A stretch of 64,000 nt of DNA. Origin: Buddleja alternifolia (taxonomy: Eukaryota > Streptophyta > Magnoliopsida > Lamiales > Scrophulariaceae). The position numbers and the translations under genes were made by a program. Position 1 is the stretch's first letter; the number at the start of each line of letters is the position of its first letter. A model generated the notes under the pieces. That model made no database searches and was not told where the DNA came from. It saw only the letters and a program-made list of their open reading frames with translations. The stretch covers positions 25,918,480 to 25,982,479 of the forward strand of contig CM033397.1 in the NCBI GenBank assembly GCA_019426215.1, read 5' to 3'. This document shows positions 44,030-56,499 of the stretch, piece after piece.

Positions 44030-45528
44030 TTATCCCACCATGGGCACAAGGTTGACTCTTCCATTTTCATCAAGAAAAACATAGACGCGGTTGCAGCAAA
44101 AGTTTTCTAACCATCCGAAACCTTTCTTCACAAACTCAACAGTCACAATTGGGTTTTCGTTCTCAATTATTGCCTTTGCTTGTTGCGGATCCTTGCCAAC
44201 TGAGTTGGGCCATATGAATTTGTGTCCTGAGAAAAAGAACATAAGTATGAATACACTACTACAGAAATGACCTATTGCAGCGGTTTTTTTTTTGCCAATT
44301 ACAGCGGTTTTAACCGCTGTAATAGGTACCACTGCTGTAATTGGTTAAGGCCAATTACAGCGGTTATACAAATAACCGCTGTAAAAGAAAATTTTTTTTT
44401 TTTTTTTTTTTCGGAGCTTCCAGCGGTTATGGAAATAACCGCTGTAATAGGCTATATTATTACAGCGGTTATTTCCATAACCGCTGTAATAGGTAGTATT
44501 TGTTTTTTAATTTTATTTTTTCGTTTATAATTTTACCGTGTCGGAATGACACGAAATTTGCACGGTCATAGCGAAACGGCATTTTAGCCATCCGAGATCG
44601 TTTAATGACTCAAATACGCGTTTTATTACAAAAATATGTATTTTTGTAATAAAATGCGTATTTGAGACCTTAAACGATTTCGGATGGCTAAAATCACGAG
44701 ATCGCAAGCTATAGCTTGCGTTTTGTTCGGAATGCCGTTTCGCTATGACCGTGCGAATTTCATGTCATTCCAACACGGTAAAATTATAAACGAAAAATAT
44801 TTTCGTAAATGAGAGAGAGAAAGAGAGAGAGAGAAAGAGAAAGAGAAGAAGCTCGCGGTCGTGGTGGTGGTGCAGGCAGTGCCGGTATGTGGTGGTGGTG
44901 GCGGCGGCGGCGGTGGTGCCGAGCTTTTGGGGGTGGATCGAGAGAGAGAGAGACCAAGAGTAGAGAGAGAGAGAGAGGCTGAAATGGGTTTTAAATTTTG
45001 AGAGTGAGAGAGAGAAGCGGGAAGATAAAAGAGTTTCAAATTTTTTCGTCGAAACCTATTACAGCGGTTCTTATGTGAACCGCTGTAATAGGTTATTTTT
45101 TTTTTTTGAAAATATACCTACTACAGCGGTTCTCAGCGATTCTGAAAAGAACCGCTGCCGACCTATTACAGCGGTTCTGAAAAGAACCGCTGTAATAGCT
45201 CCCGACCTATTACAGCGGTTCTGAGAAGAACCGCTGTAATAGGTCCCGCGGTCAACCCTATTACAGCGGTTCACCCGTGAACCGTTGTAAAAGGTCCCTC
45301 CGTTCAGCGGTTTTCAAAAAACCACTGTAATAGGTGCGCTGCAATAGACCATTTTTGTAGTAGTGATACAAGTTCATATTATCTTTATTGTGTTGCATGA
45401 AGATAAATAAATTGAAGAGGAATGTACAAGAGATTGAGAGAAGAGGACTAATAATCACCTCTGGCACAACATTTACGACTCTCGCACCCAAAACTGTCAC
45501 ATGGGGGATAAGGAACCGTTCCAGACAT
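44030..45528 (-). CDS. Potato inhibitor I family protein, copy 1 (CACTA in intron)
   Basis: Exon 1 is 45459-45528, exon 2 is 44030-44226. The 1,232-base intron is the usual 117-base intron plus the 1,112-base CACTA element and its 3-base duplication. Both splice junctions (G|GT and CAG|G) are intact, so the 88-residue product could still be made if the large intron is removed. It begins MSGTVPYPP, has a Cys-rich N-terminus (CDSFGCESRKCC) and the family core WPNSVGK...AKAIIENENP. The reactive loop GWLENF places Glu at P1 and Asn at P1'. Asn-Arg-Val in CCNRV matches the scaffold that holds the loop. A TATA box lies at 45565-45573, 37 bases from the ATG. Confidence 0.75.
44522..44792. repeat. 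Nested inverted repeat inside the CACTA element
   Basis: Outer arms 44522-44582 and about 44731-44792 are inverted copies, with inner arms about 44581-44637 and 44642-44694 forming a separate hairpin. An 18-base perfect palindrome CGCAAGCTATAGCTTGCG lies between at 44703-44720. This could be a foldback element captured by the transposon. Confidence 0.8.
44811..44995. repeat. GA and GGT/GGC microsatellites in the CACTA interior
   Basis: Purine run of GAGAGAAAGA type at 44811-44850, GGTGGTGGTGGC/GGC run near 44890-44918 and another GAGAGA run near 44940-44980. These yield artificial Ser/Pro-rich frames, not genes. Confidence 0.8.
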
Positions 45529-45564
45529 TTCTTTGTCTTGTCTGAATGATGTTGCTCTTTGTTA

Positions 45565-45573
45565 TATTTATAG
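45565..45573 (-). promoter_or_regulatory. TATA box of inhibitor copy 1
   Basis: CTATAAATA on the minus strand. The same box is at 48794-48802, 52021-52029, 55247-55255, 58458-58466 and 61699-61707, always about 37 bases before the ATG, implying a very short 5' UTR. Confidence 0.65.
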
Positions 45574-46812
45574 ATTTAAGTCACCACAGAATGGCATTAT
45601 TTATACTCTTGTTTGCTAGATGTCTTTAATAGTAAATATAATCTAGTTGACGAATTCTTCCAATATATCACTAAAATTATATGAACACTTTCTAGATTTT
45701 GGAAATAATTGCATAGATGGATGGAGTTTAATAAGGGATGGCTAGCTAGATACACGAAATCATAATGATGATTTGTCAAATCTTAGAAAGTACACCAAAT
45801 TTATTAATGATTTTTTTTAATCAAATTTTTTTCCTATACCAGAGCAAATAATATTAAACATATTCTTGTTGCAAAATTATTGTAACCAGAGAAAAATTCC
45901 CTTTATTCTTGACTGAAATTGGATGACATTGACAATTGGTATTTACTGGATCATGCTTGCAAAAAATGTGAAGAATCCACTCAGTAATTCAATTTAAAAT
46001 TATTAACAATGGAGATAAACTTTAATTATGCTTAGTGCAGATCTGTTGGCACGATTTTTGGGTTCGATCTAATTATAACTTTTTTTTGACCAAGTTATTA
46101 GTGACATTGCATTATTCAATACAAGATAGACGCATAAAATGTTTTTCGTCCCCATACTTGCTACAGGCGAAGAAGACTTTAGTGTCAAATAAAAACAAGT
46201 CTGAAATCAAAGATTGGATAATGTCACTGAAATGTATTCAGTGTCATATCAGAGATGAATTATCAACTAATTTGACATTGTCTCGATCGCATATATTTAC
46301 ACCAGATAAAAAGTTCGTGGCGAATAAGGATTGAAAGCAGAGACAAAGTAATGTTTTCTTTGACCACATATACTGACGTAAAAATTCTATCTGAACGTTT
46401 CAAATGTGAAACATAATAGAGAGGGGAATACAAATTCCAATAACATCTTTATTCTAAGACAATACATGAGATATAATATGAAATAAAATTTTTATCTTGA
46501 TTCAGTGATGGGATTACAAAAGGAATTCGAATTGAAATATCATCTATAGCTGAGACGAAATTTGAAACGCTGAGTCACACAAGAAATTTTATTTTGTTCC
46601 CATCTCATTTTATTGAATTTTCTGTTACAAACACTGTCCCTAATTTTCCATCGTCATTTTCATCATTAAATGAAGAGATAAAACTTGACATTGGTTGCAT
46701 CTTTCAGATTGAAAATGAAGGAGATGTGGCACAATCTAAGAGTTTGTAGTCACCTTGTAGTTTCGACATGGTAGTTATGCGACCTAAAATGAGAGTATAG
46801 CCTCCGACATAG

Positions 46813-47049
46813 CTAACATGCTGAGAATAATGGCCTGCTGCCATCGTATCTCAATATCTTTGGCATTGGTTTTGTGAAGTCTAATGTGATGGAAAGGTTG
46901 CTCCTCTGTGGCGGCTGAATATGCAACTTGTCTAGGTTTAGAAGATCAATTTTTTTGAAATAGATGGCATCACCCTTAATTCGGATTCCCACTAAGGTTT
47001 GGATATAAGAGACGGGGACTTCCTTTCCTTTGTAACTGCATATGCACAA
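46813..47049 (-). pseudogene. Conserved unidentified reading frame, unit 2
   Basis: Same 78-codon frame as in unit 1, with substitutions (YFKKID, QPPQRS, MPKILRY). Not recognised. Confidence 0.4.
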
Positions 47050-48373
47050 AATTGCATTGGAACTATGATAAATATTGACAAAATTTTTTTTACTCAGGAT
47101 TCAAAATGGCATGGATTGCTTTTCAAACAATTTTATTAGTAAAAAGTGTATTGTGAGTGATTTAAACATAACGGAAATATCTTATCGATTTTACACAAAA
47201 TTGAAACAACATTTGCCTTGTTGTTTCACTATTGCTGATGATTGTCGCAACTAATGTGGGCGCATGGTTTGCTTTCCTTTGAAATTAATATAACAACAAA
47301 CTCATCAATAAAATGAATTGATAAGGCGAGACACAACACATAAATTTAAGTTTAGATTAAATTAGAGATGGAATGTCAAATGATTTTTTTTTTGTTACTT
47401 CCATCTCAATTCCTGCTTCTGATTTCATCTCAAAGTTCTTAATGAATTTAAAAACTATTATAATTTTAATCTCAAACTCCGATCTTCTATCTCAATTTTT
47501 ATTTTCCAAATTAGGAGAAACAATTAAAACTTATTATAATTTTTAGGAAAGTCTCATTATTCAATTGAATTGTGCCATAATTCAATAGATTTTAACAACT
47601 TAGTATTTTTGCATATCTTTTTTTAAGTTATTTCTCCGATATCTAGATCCTCACATTATGTTCTTCCAATTTAAGTTTAAATTTCTTTATTGTTCTAAAA
47701 ATTTAATATTGCATGAGAAGATACAAATATTTGATTTCTTGACGTCCAATTCTTAAAATAGCAAGTCTTTTAAGAAATAAAGGTGAAATTATTGAACATC
47801 ATTTATATATATATATATATATATGGGTATATTTAAATTAATATATATGAGTGGTCGTGTTAATTTTGTAATTAAAACAAAGTTTTTGTTTTTATAAAAA
47901 ATGAGTTTGTCTATACTTTCCCATTTAATCTTACAATGTGTACTATTACTCATAAATCTAACTATCCTTTTTTCAATTTTGGGAAGTGTATTTCAAATTC
48001 TGGTATTTACAAAATAAAAGCTTTGCACAAGATCTCAAAAAATCACAGAATCCTTTTTAGGCTGTCTTGTCAAACGAAAGGGTGTTTCAGTGATTTAAGT
48101 ATAATACAAGGTCCTATGAATTTCACCCAATAAAGAAACAATATCGACAATATTGTTTGTTCATAATTAGTTGAACCAAGAAGGGTGCATGGGTTGCATT
48201 TCTGAACCAATTATATAACAATAAACAAATAAATCAAATAAATTGAAAAGGCAAGGTAAAACACATTATGGTCATATTTATTCTTATTGGATTGTCTTCA
48301 AATCTTTAGAATGACAAAGTCCCAGTAATTCCACACACTTTACTTTTATTTATTGCCTATAAATTCATAACTA

Positions 48374-48757
48374 TTATCCAACCATGGGCACAAGGTTGAC
48401 TTTTCCATTTTCATCAAGAAAAACATAGACGCGGTTGCAGCAAAAGTCTTCTAACCATCCAAAACCTTTCTTCACAAACTCAACCGTCACAATTTGGTTT
48501 TCGTTCTCAATTATTGCCTTTGCTTGTTGCGGATCCTTGCCAACTAAGTTGGGCCATATGAATTTGTGTCCTGAGAAAAATAACAGAAGCATGAATACAA
48601 GTTCATATTATCTTTATTGTGTATCACGAAGATAAATAAATTGAAGAGGAATGTACAAGAGATTGAGAGAAGAGGACTAATAAACACTTCTGGCACAACA
48701 TTTACGACTCTCGCACCCAAAACTGTCACATGGGGGATAAGGAACCGTTCCAGACAT
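48374..48757 (-). CDS. Potato inhibitor I family protein, copy 2
   Basis: Exon 1 48688-48757, intron 117 bases, exon 2 48374-48570. The product has 88 residues, no signal peptide, a Cys-rich start and the inhibitor core WPNLVGK...AIIENENQ. The loop GWLEDF gives predicted P1 Glu and P1' Asp, by alignment with the Met-Glu site of barley CI-2. Residue 24 is Arg where other copies have Gly, because the last base of exon 1 is A, giving a weaker donor (GAA|GTG). Potato-I inhibitors bind serine proteases with this loop. Glu at P1 would favour Glu-specific or unusual targets. TATA box at 48794-48802. Confidence 0.85.
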
Positions 48758-48793
48758 TTCTTTGTCTTGTCTGAATGATGTTGCTCTTTGTTA

Positions 48794-48802
48794 TATTTAT
48801 AG
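48794..48802 (-). promoter_or_regulatory. TATA box of inhibitor copy 2
   Basis: Minus-strand CTATAAATA, 37 bases from the ATG at 48757. Confidence 0.65.
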
Positions 48803-50029
48803 ATTTAAGTCACCACAGAATGGCATTATTTATACTCTTGTTTGCTAGATGTCTTTAATAGTAAATATAATCTAGTTGACGAATTCTTCCAATATATCAC
48901 TAAAATTATATGAACACTTTCTAGAGTTTGGAAATAATTGCATACATGGATGGAGTGTAATAAGGGAAGGCTAGCTAGATACACGAAATCATAATGATGA
49001 TTTGTCAAATTTTGGAAAGTACACCAAATTTATTAATGATTTTTTTTAATCAAATTTTTTTCCTATACCAGTGCAAATAATATTAAACATATTCTTGTTG
49101 CAAAATTTTTGTAACCAGAGAAAAATTCCTTTTACTCTTGACTGAAATTGGATGACATTGACAATTGGTATTTACTGGATCATGCTTGCAAAAAATGTGA
49201 ATAATCCACTCAGTAATTCAATTTAAAATTATTAACAATGGAGATAAACTTTAATTATGCTTAATGCAGATCTGTTGGCACGATTTTTGGGTTCGATCTA
49301 ATTATAACTTTTTTTTGACCAAGTTATTAGTGACATTGCATTATTCAATACAAGATAGAAGCTTAAAATGTTTTTCGTCCCCATACTTGCTACAGGCGAA
49401 GAAGGCTTTAGTGACAAATAAAAACAAGTCTGAAATCAAAGATTGGATAATGTCACTGAAATGTATTCAGTGTCATATTAGAGATGAATTATCAACTAAT
49501 TTGACATTGTCTCGATTGCATATATTTATACCAGATAAAAAGTTCGTGGCGAATAAGGATTGAAAGCAGAGACAAAGTAATGTTTTCTTTGACCACATAT
49601 ACTGACGTAAATATTCTATCCCAACGTTTCAAATGTGAAACATAATAGAGAGGGAAATACAAATTCCAATAACATCTTTATTCTAAGACAAAACATGAGA
49701 TATAATATGAAATTAAATTTTTATCTTGATTCAGTGATGGGATTACATAAGGAATTCGAATTGAAATATCATCTATAGCTGAGACGAAATTTGAGACGAT
49801 GAGTCACACAAGAAATTTTATTTTGTTCCCATCTCATTTTATTGAATTTTCTGTTACAAACACTGTCCCTAATTTTCCATCGTTAAATAAAGAGATAAAA
49901 CTTGACATTGGTTGCATCTTTCAGCTTGAAAATGAAGCGGATGTGGCACAATCTAAGAGTTTGTAGTCACCTTGTAGTTTCGACATGGTAGTTATAGGAG
50001 CTAAAATGAGAGTATAGCTTCCGACATAT

Positions 50030-50266
50030 CTAACATGCTGAGAATAATTGCCTGCTGCCATCGTATCTGAATATCCTTAGCATTGGTTTTGTGAAGTCTA
50101 ATGTGATGGAAAGGTTGCTCCTCTTTGGCGGCTGAATATGCAACTTGTCAAGGTTTAGAAGATCAATTTTGTTGAAATAGACGGCATCACCCTTAATTCG
50201 GATTCCCATTGAGGTTTGGATATAAGAGATGGGGACTTCCTTTCCTTCAGAACTGCATATGCACAA
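50030..50266 (-). pseudogene. Conserved unidentified reading frame, unit 3
   Basis: 78-codon version with CSSEGKEVPISY at the N-terminal side; core IRIKGDAVYFNKIDLLNLD retained. Not recognised. Confidence 0.4.
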
Positions 50267-51600
50267 AATTGCATTGGAACTATGATAAATATTGACAAAT
50301 TAAGGTTTTACTCAGGATTCAAAATGGCATGGATTGCTTTTCAAACAATTTTATTAGTAAAAAGTGTATTTTGAGTGATTTAAACAAAACGGAAATGTCT
50401 TATCGATTTTACACAAAATTGAAACAACATTTGCCTTGTTGTTTCTCTATTGCTGATGATTGTCGCAACTAATGTGAGCGCATGGTTTGCTTTCCTTTGA
50501 AATTAATATAACAACAAACTCATCAATAAAATGAATTGATAAGGCGAGACACAACACATAAATTTAAGTTTAGATTAAATTAGAGATGGAATGTCAAATG
50601 AATTTTTTTTTGTTACTTCCATCTCAATTCCTGCTTCTGATTTTATCTCAAAGTTTTTTTCTTTATGAATTTAAAAACTATTATAATTTTAATCTCAAAC
50701 TCCGATCTTCTATCTCAAGTTTTATTTTCCAAATTAGGAGACACAATTAAAAACTTATTATAACTTTTAGGAAAGTCTCATTGTTCAATTGAATTGTGCC
50801 TTAATTCAATAGATTTTAACAACTTAGTATTTTTGCATCTCTTTTTTTTAAGTTATTTTTCCCATATCTAGATCCTCACATTATGTTCTTCCAATTTAAG
50901 TTTAAATTTCTTTATTGGTCTAAAAATTTAATATTGCCTGAGAAGATACAATTATTTGGTTTCTTGAAGCCCAGTTCTTAAAATAGCAAGTCTTTTAAGA
51001 AATAAAGATGAAATTATTGAGCATCATTTATATATATATATATATATGTGTGTGTATATTTAAATTAATATATATGAGTGGTCGTGTTAATTTTGTAATT
51101 AAAACAAAGTTTTTGTTTTTATAAAAAATGTGTTTGTTTATACTTTCCCATTTAATCTTACATTGTGTACTATTACTCATAAATCTAACTATCCTTTTTT
51201 CAATTTTGGGAAGTGTATTTCAAATTCTGGTATTTACAAAATAAAAGCTTTGCACAAGATCTCAAAAAAGCACAGAATCCTTTTTAGGCTGTCTTGTCAA
51301 ACGAAAGGGTGTTTCAGTGATTTAAGTATAATACAAGGTCCTATGAATTTCACCCAATAATGAAACAATATCGACCATATTGTTTGTTCATAATTAGTTG
51401 AACCAAGAAGGGTGCATGGGTTGCATTTCTGAACCAATTATATAACAATAAACAAATAAATAAAATAAATTGAAAAGGCAAGGTAAAACACATTATGGTC
51501 ATATTTATTCTTATTGGATTGTCTTCAAATCTTTAGAATGACAAAGTCCCAGTAATTCCACACACTTTACTTTTATTTATTGCCTATAAATTCATAACTA

Positions 51601-51984
51601 TTATCCCACCATGGGCACAAGGTTGACTTTTCCATTTTCATCAAGAAAAACGTAGACGCGGTTGCAGCAAAAGTCTTCTAACCATCCAAAACCTTTCTTC
51701 ACAAACTCAACAGTCACAATTGGGTTTTCGTTCTCAATTATTGCCTTTGCTTGTTGCGGATCCTTGCCAACTAAGTTGGGCCATATGAATTTGTGTCCTG
51801 AGAAAAAGAACACAAGTATGAATACAAGTTCATATTATCTTTATTGTGTTGCATGAAGATAAATAAATTGAAGAGGAATGTACAAGAGATTGAGAGAAGA
51901 GGACTAATAATCACCTCTGGCACAACATTTACGACTCTCGCACCCAAAACTGTCACATGGGGGATAAGGAACCGTTCCAGACAT
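51601..51984 (-). CDS. Potato inhibitor I family protein, copy 3
   Basis: Exon 1 51915-51984, exon 2 51601-51797, 117-base intron with GT...AG borders. The 88-residue protein has MSGTVPYPP, CDSFGCESRKCC, then WPNLVGKDPQQ, ENENPIVTVEF and the loop KKGFGWLEDFCCNRV. The usual Thr at P2 is Leu here and the first Arg of the loop-supporting FRCxR pattern is Cys. Six cysteines in total, against the usual none or two. Protein identical to copy 4. TATA box at 52021-52029. Confidence 0.9.
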
Positions 51985-52020
51985 TTCTTTGTCTTGTCTG
52001 AATGATGTTGCTCTTTGTTA

Positions 52021-52029
52021 TATTTATAG
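52021..52029 (-). promoter_or_regulatory. TATA box of inhibitor copy 3
   Basis: Minus-strand CTATAAATA, 37 bases from the ATG at 51984. Confidence 0.65.
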
Positions 52030-53270
52030 ATTTAAGTCACCACAGAATGGCATTATTTATACTCTTGTTTGCTAGATGTCTTTAATAGTAAATACAATCT
52101 AGTTGACGAATTCTTCCAATATATCACCAAAATTATATGAACACTTTCTAGATTTTGGAAATAATTGCATAGATGGATGGAGTTTAATAAGGGAAGGCTA
52201 GCTAGATACACAAAATCATAATGATAATTTGTCAAATTTGGAAAGTACACCAAATTTATTAATGATTTTTTTTAATCAAATTTTTTTCCTATACCAGAGC
52301 AAATAATATTAAACATATTCTAGTTGCAAAATTATTGTAACCAGAGAAAAATTTCCTTTACTCTTGACTGAAATTGGATGACATTGACAATTGGTATTTA
52401 CTGGATCATGCTTGCAAAAAATGTGAAGAATCCACTCAGTAATTCAATATAAAATTATTAACAATGGAGATGAACTTTAATTATGCTTAATGCAGATCTG
52501 TTGGCACGATTTTTGGGTTCGATCTAATTATAACTTTTTTTTTGACCAAGTTATTAGTGACATTGCATTATTCAATACAAGATAGAAGCGTAAAATGTTT
52601 TTCGTCCCCGTACTTGCTATAGGCGAAGAAGGCTTTAGTGACAAATAAAAACAAGTCTGAAATCAAAGATTGGATATTGTCACTGAAATGTATTCAGTGT
52701 CATATTAGAGATGAATTATCAACTAATTTGACATTGTCTCGATTGCATATATTTATACCAGATAAAAAGTTCGTGGCGAATAAGGATTGAAAGCAGAGAC
52801 AAAGTAATGTTTTCTTTGACCACATATACTGACGTAAATATTCTATCCCAACGTTTCAAATGTGAAACATAAAAGAGAGGGAAATACAAATTCCAATAAC
52901 ATCTTTATTCTAAGACAAAACATGAGATATAATACGAAATTAAATTTTTATCTTGATTCAGTGATGGGATTACATAAGGAATTCGAATTGAAATATCATC
53001 TATAGCTGAGACGAAATTTGAGACGATGAGTCACACAAGAAATTTTATTTTGTTCCCATCTCATTTTATTGAATTTTCTGTTACAAACACTGTCCCTAAT
53101 TTTCCATCGTTAAATAAAGAGATAAAACTTGACATTGGTTGCATCTTTCAGCTTGAAAATGAAGCGGATGTGGCACAATCTAAGAGTTTGAAGTCACCTT
53201 GTAGTTTCGACATGGTAGTTATACGAGCTAATATGAGAGTATAGCTTCCGACATAGCTAACAAGCTGAGA

Positions 53271-53525
53271 ATAATGGCCTGCTGCCATTGCATCTGAATA
53301 TTTTAGCATTGGTTTTGTGAAGTCTAATGTGATGGAAAGGTTGCTCCTCTTTGGCGGCTGAATGTGCAACTTGTCAAGGTTTAGAAGATCAATTTTGTTG
53401 AAATAGATGGCATCACCCTTAATTCGGATTCCCACTAAGGTTTGGATATTAGAGACGCGGGACTTCCTTTCCTTTGCAACTGCATATGCACAAAATTGCA
53501 ATGGAACTATGATAAATATTGACAA
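53271..53525 (-). pseudogene. Conserved unidentified reading frame, unit 4
   Basis: Core IQTLVGIRIKGDAIYFNKID with a different C-terminal frame after FTKPMLK, caused by indels near 53290. An upstream Met (MSIFIIVPLQFC) extends it at the N-terminus. Not recognised. Confidence 0.35.
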
Positions 53526-54826
53526 ATTAAGGTTTTACTCAGGATTCAAAATGGCATGGATTGCTTTTCAAACAATTTTATTAGTAAAAATTGTATTTTG
53601 AGTGATTTAAACATAACAGAAATGTCTTATCGATTTTACACAAAATTGAAACAACATTTGCCTTGTTGTTTCTCTATTGCTGATTATTGTCGCAACTAAT
53701 GTGGGTGCATGGTTTGCTTTCCTTTGAAATTTATATAACAACAAACTCATCAATAAAATTAATTGATAAGGCGAGACACAACACATAAATTTAAGTTTAG
53801 ATTAAATTAGAGATGGAATGTCAAATGAATTTTTTTTTGTTACTTCCATCTCAATTCCTGCTTCTGATTTTATCTCAAAGTTTTTTTCTTTATGAATTTA
53901 AAAACTATTATAATTTTAATCTCAAACTCCGATCTTCTATCTCAAGTTTTATTTTCCAAATTAGGAGACACAATTAAAAACTTATTATAACTTTTAGGAA
54001 AGTCTCATTGTTCAATTGAATTGTGCCTTAATTCAATAGATTTTAACAACTTAGTATTTTTGCATCTCTTTTTTTAAGTTATTTTTCCCATATCTAGATC
54101 CTCACATTATGTTCTTCCAATTTAAGTTTAAATTTCTTTATTGGTCTAAAAATTTAATATTGCCTGAGAAGATACAATTATTTGGTTTCTTGAAGCCCAG
54201 TTCTTAAAATAGCAAGTCTTTTAAGAAATAAAGATGAAATTATTGAGCATCATTTATATATATATATATATATGTGTGTGTATATTTAAATTAATATATA
54301 TGAGTGGTCGTGTTAATTTTGTAATTAAAACAAAGTTTTTGTTTTTATAAAAAATGTGTTTGTTTATACTTTCCCATTTAATCTTACATTGTGTACTATT
54401 ACTCATAAATCTAACTATCCTTTTTTCAATTTTGGGAAGTGTATTTCAAATTCTGGTATTTACAAAATAAAAGCTTTGCACAAGATCTCAAAAAAGCACA
54501 GAATCCTTTTTAGGCTGTCTTGTCAAACGAAAGGGTGTTTCAGTGATTTAAGTATAATACAAGGTCCTATGAATTTCACCCAATAATGAAACAATATCGA
54601 CCATATTGTTTGTTCATAATTAGTTGAACCAAGAAGGGTGCATGGGTTGCATTTCTGAACCAATTATATAACAATAAACAAATAAATAAAATAAATTGAA
54701 AAGGCAAGGTAAAACACATTATGGTCATATTTATTCTTATTGGATTGTCTTCAAATCTTTAGAATGACAAAGTCCCAGTAATTCCACACACTTTACTTTT
54801 ATTTATTGCCTATAAATTCATAACTA

Positions 54827-55210
54827 TTATCCCACCATGGGCACAAGGTTGACTTTTCCATTTTCATCAAGAAAAACGTAGACGCGGTTGCAGCAAAAGT
54901 CTTCTAACCATCCAAAACCTTTCTTCACAAACTCAACAGTCACAATTGGGTTTTCGTTCTCAATTATTGCCTTTGCTTGTTGCGGATCCTTGCCAACTAA
55001 GTTGGGCCATATGAATTTGTGTCCTGAGAAAAAGAACACAAGTATGAATACAAGTTCATATTATCTTTATTGTGTTGCATGAAGATAAATAAATTGAAGA
55101 GGAATGTACAAGAGATTGAGAGAAGAGGACTAATAATCACCTCTGGCACAACATTTACGACTCTCGCACCCAAAACTGTCACATGGGGGATAAGGAACCG
55201 TTCCAGACAT
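54827..55210 (-). CDS. Potato inhibitor I family protein, copy 4
   Basis: Exon 1 55141-55210, exon 2 54827-55023, 117-base intron. It encodes the same protein as copy 3, with Glu-Asp at the predicted scissile bond (WLEDF). No signal peptide, so a cytosolic location is the simplest reading, unlike secreted or vacuolar members of the family. TATA box at 55247-55255. Confidence 0.9.
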
Positions 55211-55246
55211 TTCTTTGTCTTGTCTGAATGATGTTGCTCTTTGTTA

Positions 55247-55255
55247 TATTTATAG
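55247..55255 (-). promoter_or_regulatory. TATA box of inhibitor copy 4
   Basis: Minus-strand CTATAAATA, 37 bases from the ATG at 55210. Confidence 0.65.
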
Positions 55256-56499
55256 ATTTAAGTCACCACAGAATGGCATTATTTATACTCTTGTTTGCTA
55301 GATGTCTTTAATAGTAAATACAATCTAGTTGACGAATTCTTCCAATATATCACCAAAATTATATGAACACTTTCTAGATTTTGGAAATAATTGCATAGAT
55401 GGATGGAGTTTAATAAGGGAAGGCTAGCTAGATACACAAAATCATAATGATAATTTGTCAAATTTGGAAAGTACACCAAATTTATTAATGATTTTTTTGA
55501 ATCAAATTTTTTTCCTATACCAGAGCAAATAATATTAAACGCATATTCTAGTTGCAAAATTATTGTAACCAGAGAAAAATTTCCTTTACTCTTGACTGAA
55601 ATTGGATGACATTGACAATTGGTATTTACTGGATCATGCTTGCAAAAAATGTGAAGAATCCACTCAGTAATTCAATATAAAATTATTAACAATGGAGATG
55701 AACTTTAATTATGCTTAATGCAGATCTGTTGGCACGATTTTTGGGTTCGATCTAATTATAACTTTTTTTTGACCAAGTTATTAGTGACATTGCATTATTC
55801 AATACAAGATAGAAGCGTAAAATGTTTTTCGTCCCCGCATACTTGCTATAGGCGAAGAAGGCTTTAGTGACAAATAAAAACAAGTCTGAAATCAAAGATT
55901 GGATATTGTCACTGAAATGTATTCAGTGTCATATTAGAGATGAATTATCAACTAATTTGACATTGTCTCGATTGCATAAATTTATACCAGATAAAAAGTT
56001 CGTGGCGAATAAGGATTGAAAGCAGAGACAAAGTAATGTTTTCTTTGACCACATATACTGACGTAAATATTCTATCCCAACGTTTCAAATGTGAAACATA
56101 AAAGAGAGGGAAATACAAATTCCAATAACATCTTTATTCTAAGACAAAACATGAGATATAATACGAAATTAAATTTTTATCTTGATTCAGTGATGGGATT
56201 ACATAAGGAATTCGAATTGAAATATCATCTATAGCTGAGACGAAATTTGAGACGATGAGTCACACAAGAAATTTTATTTTGTTCCCATCTCATTTTATTG
56301 AATTTTCTGTTACAAACACTGTCCCTAATTTTCCATCGTTAAATAAAGAGATAAAACTTGACATTGGTTGCATCTTTCAGCTTGAAAATGAAGCGGATGT
56401 GGCACAATCTAAGAGTTTGTAGTCACCTTGTAGTTTCGACATGGTAGTTATAGGAGCTAAAATGAGAGTATAGCTTCCGACATAGCTAACATGCTGAGA

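Larger units (their letters stand above)
44254..45365. mobile_element. Non-autonomous CACTA transposon
   Basis: 1,112 bases, ends CACTACTACAGAAATG...CATTTTTGTAGTAGTG, flanked by the 3-base duplication ATA (44251-44253 and 45366-45368). The other array units have the empty site GAATACAAGTT, proving the insertion. Subterminal regions hold about a dozen copies of CCTATTACAGCGGTT or its inverse, often as back-to-back hairpins, typical of transposase-binding repeats of CACTA elements. No transposase is encoded. The interior carries a long inverted repeat and GA/GGC microsatellites. Confidence 0.9.
42151..46510. repeat. Inhibitor array unit 1 (with CACTA insertion)
   Basis: 4,360 bases, or 3,245 without the CACTA element and its duplication. 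It begins at GGATTACATAAGG directly at the Athila LTR, so the left part of the array lies beyond the Athila insertion, outside this window. Besides the inhibitor gene it holds an AT-rich intergenic region, a TA/TG microsatellite at 43451-43483 and the minus-strand reading frame near 42453-42689. Confidence 0.9.
46511..49739. repeat. Inhibitor array unit 2
   Basis: 3,229 bases head-to-tail with units 1 and 3. About 85% of the unit is AT-rich non-coding sequence: a microsatellite, the unidentified minus frame, and the inhibitor gene at its centre. Confidence 0.9.
49740..52966. repeat. Inhibitor array unit 3
   Basis: 3,227 bases, nearly identical to unit 4 over most of its length (shared CTTATTATAACTTTT and TTGCCTGAGAAG variants not found in units 1-2), so one arose from the other recently. 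Confidence 0.9.
52967..56195. repeat. Inhibitor array unit 4
   Basis: 3,229 bases, youngest duplicate together with unit 3. Content as in the other units. Confidence 0.9.

Noticed and set aside
44743..45039. Ser/Pro-rich frame in the CACTA interior
   Set aside because: It is a translation of GA and GGC microsatellites.
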